Part shown: in pieces, positions 58,287 to 64,000 of the stretch | How the letters are laid out: the number at the start of each line of letters is the position of its first letter | How positions within the stretch are numbered: the stretch's first letter is position 1 | Assembly: GCF_040958095.1 (NCBI RefSeq) | Contig: NC_091208.1 | Coordinates: 15,591,452-15,655,451, forward strand | Source: Procambarus clarkii | Lineage: Eukaryota > Arthropoda > Malacostraca > Decapoda > Cambaridae | Reading direction: 5' to 3' | Length of the DNA stretch: 64,000 nucleotides | Position numbers and translations under genes: made by a program | The notes under the pieces: model-generated | Seen by the model: only the letters and a program-made list of their open reading frames with translations | Told to the model about the DNA's origin: nothing | Databases searched by the model: none

Positions 58287-60575
58287 ATCTGATATGAGAA
58301 TAAGGAAAAGCAGTGGTGCAAGGACTGTACCCTGAGGTACAGAGCTTTTCACTGCACTTGGACTAGATTTTATATGGTTGACAGTTACTCGCTGAGTCCT
58401 GTTTGACAGAAAACTGAGTATCCAGCGTCCTACTTTACCGGTTATTCCCATTGACTTCATTTTGTGTGCTATCACGCCATGGTCACATTTATCGAAGGCC
58501 TTTGCGAAGTCCGTGTATATCACATCAGCATTCTGTTTCTCTTCTAATGCCTCAGTGACTTTGTCGTAGTGCTCAAGTAGCTGTGAGAGGCACGATCTTC
58601 CCGCTCGAAATCCATGTTGGCCTGGGTTGTGAAGGTCATTGGTCTCCATGAAATTGGTGACCTGACTCCTAATCACTCTCTCAAATACTTTTATGATGTG
58701 CGATGTTAGTGCAACTGGTCTATAATTTTTTGCCAATGCTTTGCTCCCTCCCTTGTGTAGAGGGGCTATGTCTGCTACTTTAAGTGCATCTGGTATCTCC
58801 CCCGTGTCCAAGCTCTTCCTCCACACTATACTGAGTGCCTGTGCTACCGGCACTTTGCATTTCTTTATAAATATTGAATTCCATGAGTCTGGACCTGGGG
58901 CCGAGTGCATGGGCATGTTTTCAATTTCTTTTTCAAAATTTAGTGCGCTCGTGTTTATATCAGTTATATTTACCGGGGTTTGAATATCCCGCATAAAGAA
59001 AATGTCTGGATCTTCCACCTTCATGTTGTTTATTGGAGTGCTAAACATGTCCTCATACTGCTTTTTTAGGATTTCACTAATTTCTTTGTCATCCTCCGTG
59101 TATGAACCTTCACTTGTACGAATAGGTCCAATACTGGCAGTGGTTTTTGCTTTTGATTTCGCATATGAGAAGAAATATTTTGGATTTTTCTTTATTTCCT
59201 GAATTGCTTTCTGTTCTAACTGCCTTTCTTCAGTTTCATATGAGTGTTTCAATTTCCGCTCAATTTCTTCAATCTCCCTATTTAAATTATTCCTTCTTTG
59301 ACGGGAAATTCGTGTCTGCATAAGCAGTTCCGTTATTTTTTTCCTGCGTTTATAGTGTCGTCTGCGTTCTCTTTCTACGTTAGATCTCTTTCTGGCTTTC
59401 CTCAAAGGAACATGTTTCAGACAGACTTGATACGCTTCTGAAGTAAGTTTTTCTATTCCTTCTGTAGGACTTGTATTATTTAGAACAGTTCCCCATGGAA
59501 TGTTTGTAAGTTCCCTGTTTATTATCTCCCAGTCTATCCTTTTATTATTAAAATTGAATTTACTGAATAGCCCCTCTCGCTTTATCAACGTTTTAGGTCT
59601 ATTCTGAGTATTGATGGTCGTTTGCACTTCAATGAGTTTGTGATCTGAGTATGTGGTATCTGATATCGTAATGTCTCTGATAATGTCTTCATTGTTCGTA
59701 AAGACCAGATCTAGAATATTTTCATTTCTCGTTGGCTCCGATATCTGCTGATTGAGTGAAAATTTGTCACAGAATCTAAGTAGTTCTCTAATCTGTGGTT
59801 GGTTAGGTCCTGATAGATTTCCTGGTATAATATTATTGTTTGCTATTTTCCACCTGAGACTAGGCAAGTTGAAGTCACCTAGGAAAATAATATCAGGTAT
59901 CGGGTTCTCCAAATTATCAAGGCTATTCTCTATTTTGCTTATCTGTTCTGTGAATTCCTCAGCCGTTGCATCTGGCGGTTTGTATATTAGTATAATCACT
60001 AAATTTATTTTCTCTATTTTTAATCCCAGTACCTCTACCACCTCATTTGTAACGTTTAGGAGCTCCGAGCATACAAGGTCTTCCCTAATATACAGACCCA
60101 CTCCTCCATGTGACCTAATTTTCCTATCACACCTGTATAGGTTATATCCTGGAATCCAGATCTCACTGTCCAACAATTCCCCTGCATGGGTTTCTGTGAA
60201 AGCTCCAAATACTGCATTTGACTCCGTGAGGAGGCCATTTATGAACTGTACTTTGTTGTTTGTTCTTGTTTTCAGTCCTTGTATGTTGGCAAAGATGAAT
60301 GAGGTTACTCTATTAGTGATAGTTTGAATGGGAGACTTTTTCGGCACGTCCATTAATCGTGGACATAATGAGTTTGTTCTGACCAGTACTGATTGTTGTA
60401 GGGCAGTTTTCTGTCGTATTTGTAGTTCCCTTTCGGTGGGTAATTGTATCTGTAATTCTGGAATGCCAGTGGATCTGTCATCCAGTCCCTGTGCATATTT
60501 TTTGCATCCTGCTACTAGTGCATCAGGAAATGCAGGAAATATGTTGTTTAGGGCTTTAACAAGCAGTGAAGTCAA
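58287..60575 (-). CDS. LINE D ORF2, endonuclease and reverse transcriptase (first 763 codons)
   Basis: Catalyses target nicking and target-primed reverse transcription in active LINEs. Residue positions count from the TTG at 60575, as there is no ATG. APE endonuclease about 90-315: 'FANIQGLK' (about 94), 'AFTETHAGEL' with the catalytic Glu (about 127), 'GGVGLYIR' (about 157), 'IFLGDFNLPSLRW' (about 233) and 'YSDHKLIEV' (about 310). A basic linker with 'RRRHYKRRKK' is near 404. Reverse transcriptase from about 555: 'APGPDSWNS', 'ADIAPLHKGGSK', 'NYRPVALTSHI', 'GQHGFRAGRSC', 'VIYTDFAKAFDKCDHG' (first Asp) and 'SSVPQGTVLAPLLF'. The Tigger MITE interrupts it after codon 763 ('LILISD'). Confidence 0.93.
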
Positions 60576-60689
60576 GAGAAAAGATGTTGTGATGATCTAT
60601 TATCAAGGCATTCATCTTATAAAGGAAGATGAATCTGGAATGTCTCTTGTGTGGTGGATATACGTGCATAAGAATGTGTGTGTCCAAAT

Positions 60690-60770
60690 TTGAGATCGTG
60701 CATGACGATTCTCTCTCTCTCCCTCCTGAGCAAATTTATAATGCCGATGAAACAAGTTTGTACTGGTGTA
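60690..60770 (+). mobile_element. Tigger-like transposase scrap, second lineage
   Basis: Codons for 'FEIVHDDSLSLPPEQIYNADETSLYWC' in pieces: 'PPEQIYNADETSLYWC' is the first-Asp box of pogo/Tigger or jerky-type transposases. The sequence differs from the Tigger at 46172-48376. About 80 bp only. Confidence 0.65.
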
Positions 60771-60905
60771 TGTTAACCTAACCAAATCCAACTAAACCTA
60801 ACCAAACAAAAACCTAATCAAACCCAATCAAACCTAACCTAACCAAACCCAGTCAAACCTAACCAAAACAAAACAAAACCACTAAACCTTCAACATCTAC
60901 CCCAA
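60771..60905. repeat. AACCTAACCAAAC-type tandem repeat
   Basis: Imperfect repeats of CTAACCAAACC and CAAACCTAACC over about 130 bp. They recall a degenerate CCTAA telomere motif. Confidence 0.75.
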
Positions 60906-61449
60906 CCCTCAGTTAACACCACCATACTCGCCTACACATCATTCCCAGATCATAATTATTAATTATTATTATTATATGCAGAGAAACATCTGGACATTTG
61001 ATGAGTGCTATGCAGTGGGTTCTCGACTTACGAATTTAATTCTTTCCCAGAAACGGGTCGTAAGCCAAAAAATCGTAAGTCGAAACAAATTTTCCCACAA
61101 GAAAGAATGTAAATTGATTTAATCCATTCCACACCCCTAAAAATATTAACTTAAAAATACATTTTAAACCAGTCTTTTACTAGCTACAATACAGTATGAA
61201 CTGTATATCTTACCTTTATTGGGGAATCATGTTGGCATATGGAAGACGGTTAGGAGGGGGGAAGTAGGAGAGGTGTTACTGTTTGGAAGGTCCCCTTTCA
61301 TTATAACATCAGGCAGTGATGACTTCTCTGAGGTACAGTACTCTCTCTCCTACATTTTGCAGGCATAAAACTAGGACCTGGTTGTGGCTCACTGCTTGCT
61401 TGTCTTACTAAGAATCTGTCTAAAGACACCTTTTTTCCCATACATTTTA

Positions 61450-62165
61450 ACACTTTCGCGCCCTGGGCATGATCGCCGTCCACTTAGTGTTCATGCATCC
61501 GGTGTGTGGGTGAGCGTGCGGCGACACCAAAATGTGCATACTCGTTTCAGTTTTCTCACCTTAATTCTCGTGCTACATCGTTCGTTTTGGTATCATTGTG
61601 TTCACAATAGAATTCCCTACAGGTGTACAAGCAAATAATGTCCAAAAGCTTGGCGTGACTCCCTGGCAGCAAAGCCTAAAGTCGGCAAAAGTTACCCGTG
61701 AGCGCACCAAATCAGTAAAATGTGTATACTCGTTTCAGTTTTCTCACCTTAATTCTCATGCTACGTCGTTTGTTTTGGTATCATTGTGTTCGCAAAAGAA
61801 TTCTCTGCAGGTGTATATGCATATAATGTCCAAAAGCCCAGTGTGACTCCCCGCAGCAAAGCCTAAAGTTACCCGTAAACAAGCACCAATTTGCACACCT
61901 CGGCCTAATGTGTATACTCATTCAGTTTGATAACATCTATTTTCGTGTTACGTCTTTCATTTTGGTATCAAATTGTTCGCAATATTAAGACACATTTTAA
62001 AACTATTCCCATTATAATAGAGCAATAACTGGAATTTTAACAAATATTTTAATTTTGGACGCTAATCATCACAAAATTATTTATATCTTTCCAGTATTCT
62101 GACAAATTTTTGTGTTACATCTTTCATTTTGGTACCACACATCTTGAAGTTAAGAATTCTTAACA
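61450..62165. mobile_element. TTAA-family (piggyBac-like) insert with tandem units
   Basis: Starts at the TTAA (61446-61449) of Tigger CATTTTAACACTT, with CACTTTCGCGCCCTGGGC. Three to four units follow, each with AATGTGTATACTCGTTTCAG, TTCGTTTTGGTATCATTGTG and GAATTCYCTRCAGGTGTA. The same units, inverted, are in 52987-54290. The right boundary is uncertain. Confidence 0.6.
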
Positions 62166-62254
62166 ATTTACATAACCTATACTAACACAACACTAAAATT
62201 AACACTTAAAATTACTGTACAATTCATTAAGCAAAGTTAGTTTTGACTGCCAGC

Positions 62255-62650
62255 TGCTGAAGCCTCACTGGTTGAAGGCATTTGGGTTGCCTGTGAGGCC
62301 TCACTTGTTGAAGGCGCTTGCTTGCGCCTCACTTGTTCAAGGCGCTTGGCTTGCCTGCGGCGCCTCCCTTGTTGAAGGCATTTGGCTTGCCTGTGACGCC
62401 CACTTGTTGAAGGCGCTTGCTTGCGCCTCACTTGTTGAAGGCGCTTGCTTGCGCCTCACTTGTTGAAGGCGCTTGCTTGCGCCTCACTTGTTGAAGGCGC
62501 TTGCTTGCGCCTCACTTGTTGAAGGCGCTTGCTTGCGCCTCACTTGTTGAAGGCGCTTGCTTGCGCCTCACTTGTTGAAGGCGCTTGCTTGCGCCTCACT
62601 TGTTGAAGGTGCTTGGCTTGCCTCTGAAGCCTCACTTGTTGAAGGCATTT
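62255..62650. repeat. 28-bp GC-rich minisatellite
   Basis: About 14 units of GGCGCTTGCTTGCGCCTCAC plus TTGTTGAA, nearly perfect at 62400-62610 and degenerate at the edges. A further two or three units lie at 62890-62970, beyond a LINE D tail. Each unit contains the inverted GGCGCttgcttGCGCC, so every unit can form a small hairpin. Confidence 0.95.
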
Positions 62651-62665
62651 GGCTTGCCTCACTTA

Positions 62666-62885
62666 CCTGCTTGATACCTGGTTGATGGGATTCTGGGAGT
62701 TCTTCTACTCCCCCAAGCCCAGCCCTAGGCCAGGCTTGACTTGTGAGAGTTTGGTCCACCAGGCTGTTGCTTTGAGCAGCCCACAGGCCCACATATCCAC
62801 CACAGCCCGGTTGGTCCGGCATTCCTTGGAGAAAACAGTCTAGTTTTCTCTTGAAGATGTCCACGGTTGTTCCAGCAATATTTCT
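62666..62885 (-). mobile_element. LINE family D 3' end inside the minisatellite
   Basis: 220 bp almost identical to 56350-56590 (for example CACCACAGCCCGGTTGGTCC and GATGTCCACGGTTGTTCC). It encodes the last residues of LINE D ('IRNIAGTTVDIFKRKLD') and its 3' end. 5'-truncated. Confidence 0.92.
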
Positions 62886-63479
62886 TATAGTCGCTACTTG
62901 TCGAAGGCGCTTGGCTTGCCTGTGATGCCTCACTTGTTGAAGGCATTTGGCTTGCCTGTGCTGCCTCACTGGTTGAGATGTATAACAGTAACTTGTCTTT
63001 AATTGTTAGGGACAACCTTCTTCCTCTTAACACCTCCAGAACGATTGATGCTGCTACCAGACACAGTCTTGGCCAAAAATGTTCAAAGTTACTATGAAAA
63101 TAAAAAAGTTATTTAAAAAAATATTTCACTAATGGCGCAGCACTGTGGTATAACACGAGGAACGGGAGCACATGGGTTGACCACTGTTGGACGGGTCCAC
63201 TTCGGGCAGCTATAGCACGTTACGTAGGTCGCCAGGAGGAAAACAACTCACAATATTTTTGAAGGAAACTTCAGCCTGTGCACATTGTTTTTAGGAAACT
63301 TATATATTTGTTATTACATAATTACTAGTATTTCATTTGTTTTTGGCTATTATGAATTGTTCTAAAATTAATGGTAATTCCTGTACCCAGGTGGTCCCTC
63401 CCAACGCACCCGACTTATTTATGTTGTAACTCGAAAAATTTGTAAGTAGGGGCAAGCGTAAGTTGAGGTGCCACTATAC

Positions 63480-63750
63480 TTATTGTTGATGTATTAAAAG
63501 TATTTTGTGGTGTTTTAAGAATATAGTGAAACAATAATGTAGTTATGTACTCTTGAACATAATTTTTTTATTTCCGTGCCTTGGGGGGAGGGGGAATTCG
63601 ACTACTTATTCAGACACGACTACACATTCAATCGCAAATGGCCCCCGAGATGTATGGAAGGGAGGATGTGCAGTGTAATGTAATCTTACCTACATTATGC
63701 AAGTCTTGTTTATTTTTTTATTTTTTTTTGTGAATGTGTCATTTAAATAT
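63480..63750. other. No gene recognised
   Basis: AT-rich sequence between the Tigger derivative and the LINE E end. Nothing identified. Confidence 0.4.
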
Positions 63751-63754
63751 GAAT

Positions 63755-64000
63755 TCCCTATAAGTAATTATCAAAAGAAGGCACCCAGCCATGGAGCATT
63801 GTCAAATGTGCGGGATATTCAAAATGTGATAAAATATCACAAAGGATACCAATACGAGAACAAAAGTGCACAAAGTGAACAACATCAAAGGTATCCAATT
63901 CACCAAAGATTCTATCGAGGGACAGATGACCTCAAGGGACAGTCGGGAAGCAAGATGCGCACACAGCCAGGAATTCAGGACATTCAACAAGAATATGCAT
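63755..64000 (-). mobile_element. LINE family E, 3' end
   Basis: Matches 36345-36500 and 36780-36860: the tail (TAAGTAATTATCAAAAGAAG on the plus strand) and bottom-strand codons for 'ECPEFLAVCAS' and 'FPTVP'-type C-terminal residues. There is no SINE here, so it shows the uninterrupted form of the site occupied at 36505-36751. Runs off the window edge. Confidence 0.85.

Larger units (their letters stand above)
56345..60596 (-). mobile_element. LINE family D, nearly intact ORF2 split by a Tigger MITE
   Basis: A bottom-strand LINE with APE endonuclease, reverse transcriptase and a C-terminal region. The 3' end carries ATCAACCAGGTATCAACCAG, seen again at 62666. The only interruption of the reading frame is the Tigger MITE at 57371-58285. 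The 5' end (about 60596) has no ATG and a stop just upstream, so the copy is 5'-truncated or its start is lost. Clade: CR1/Jockey group, not assigned further. Confidence 0.92.
61013..63476. mobile_element. Tigger derivative (second TIR variant) filled with other repeats
   Basis: The left end CAGTGGGTTCTCGACTTACG and the complement of the right end TAGTGGCACCTCAACTTACG are matching inverted repeats; TA follows the right end. Left of 61447 it retains Tigger 3' UTR and transposase C-terminal codons (complement of 'VIMEGDSPS' decay; 'MPAKC'). The middle holds a TTAA-family insert, a 28-bp minisatellite and a LINE D tail. Confidence 0.75.

Noticed and set aside
60771-60905. A true telomere or interstitial telomere array
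   Set aside because: The repeats are too irregular (AACCTAACCAAACC mixtures) and short, so it is only recorded as telomere-like.
62255-62650. 28-bp repeats with inverted cores resembling a CRISPR array
   Set aside because: No spacers between units; a GC-rich tandem minisatellite inside a Tigger derivative.

Overview
The window looks like an intergenic or heterochromatin-like stretch of an arthropod genome, most likely a decapod crustacean. This is an inference from TTAGG-type telomere motifs, abundant (TA)n, several APE-type LINE families, tRNA-derived SINEs, Tigger, piggyBac and Penelope-like elements, and very low gene density. No sequence search was possible, so the species is not claimed.

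Only two host-like genes are visible, both C2H2 zinc-finger arrays: 1798-2415 (+, six good fingers) and 31802-32674 (-, nine good fingers). Both are flanked by decayed fingers. Almost everything else is mobile DNA. For cross-reference I use these LINE labels: A (CR1-type; 3560-6200, 23555-25220 with 29109-29650, 35840-36340), B (3' end rich; 305-745, 17570-17935, 19012-19568, 22490-23070, 28276-29108), C (CR1-type, tail AACTAGGTGAGTAC; 16228-18005, 42700-43410), D (tail GATACCTGGTTGAT; 1-150, 56345-60596, 62666-62885), E (RNase H-bearing, I-like; mosaic 36345-48942, 63755-64000) and F (decayed, 8690-9575).

Layout. 0-9.5 kb: LINE fragments, zinc-finger locus 1, LINE A, low-complexity DNA, LINE F. 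9582-15590: a young LTR retrotransposon with near-identical 697-bp LTRs and the unusual domain order PR-IN-RNase H. 15.8-18 kb: a 14-copy minisatellite abutting LINE C. 18-23.5 kb: a large inverted arrangement centred near 21150, with Penelope-like arms inside (TA)n, LINE B 3' ends outside, and a telomere-motif MITE inserted in one side. 23.5-29.7 kb: LINE A (-) carrying a SINE and split by a 3.9-kb insertion. 30-33 kb: a TTAA MITE and zinc-finger locus 2. 34-49 kb: one LINE E copy (-) exploded by nested insertions: two piggyBac elements sharing a TTAA, a Tigger MITE with its own nested insertions, a non-autonomous piggyBac that carries a near-complete Tigger transposase, a Penelope-like fragment and SINEs. 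50.9-52.6 kb: a long-TIR foldback element. 53-54.3 kb: a TTAA element with a SINE inside. 55.1-56.1 kb: a solo LTR. 56.3-60.6 kb: LINE D, whose ORF2 would be open but for a Tigger MITE. 61-63.5 kb: a Tigger derivative filled with TTAA-family repeats and a 28-bp GC-rich minisatellite.

The main story is layered transposition. Target-site duplications (TTAA, TA, GTGGT) and reading frames that close perfectly when an insert is removed allow a relative order of events to be read.
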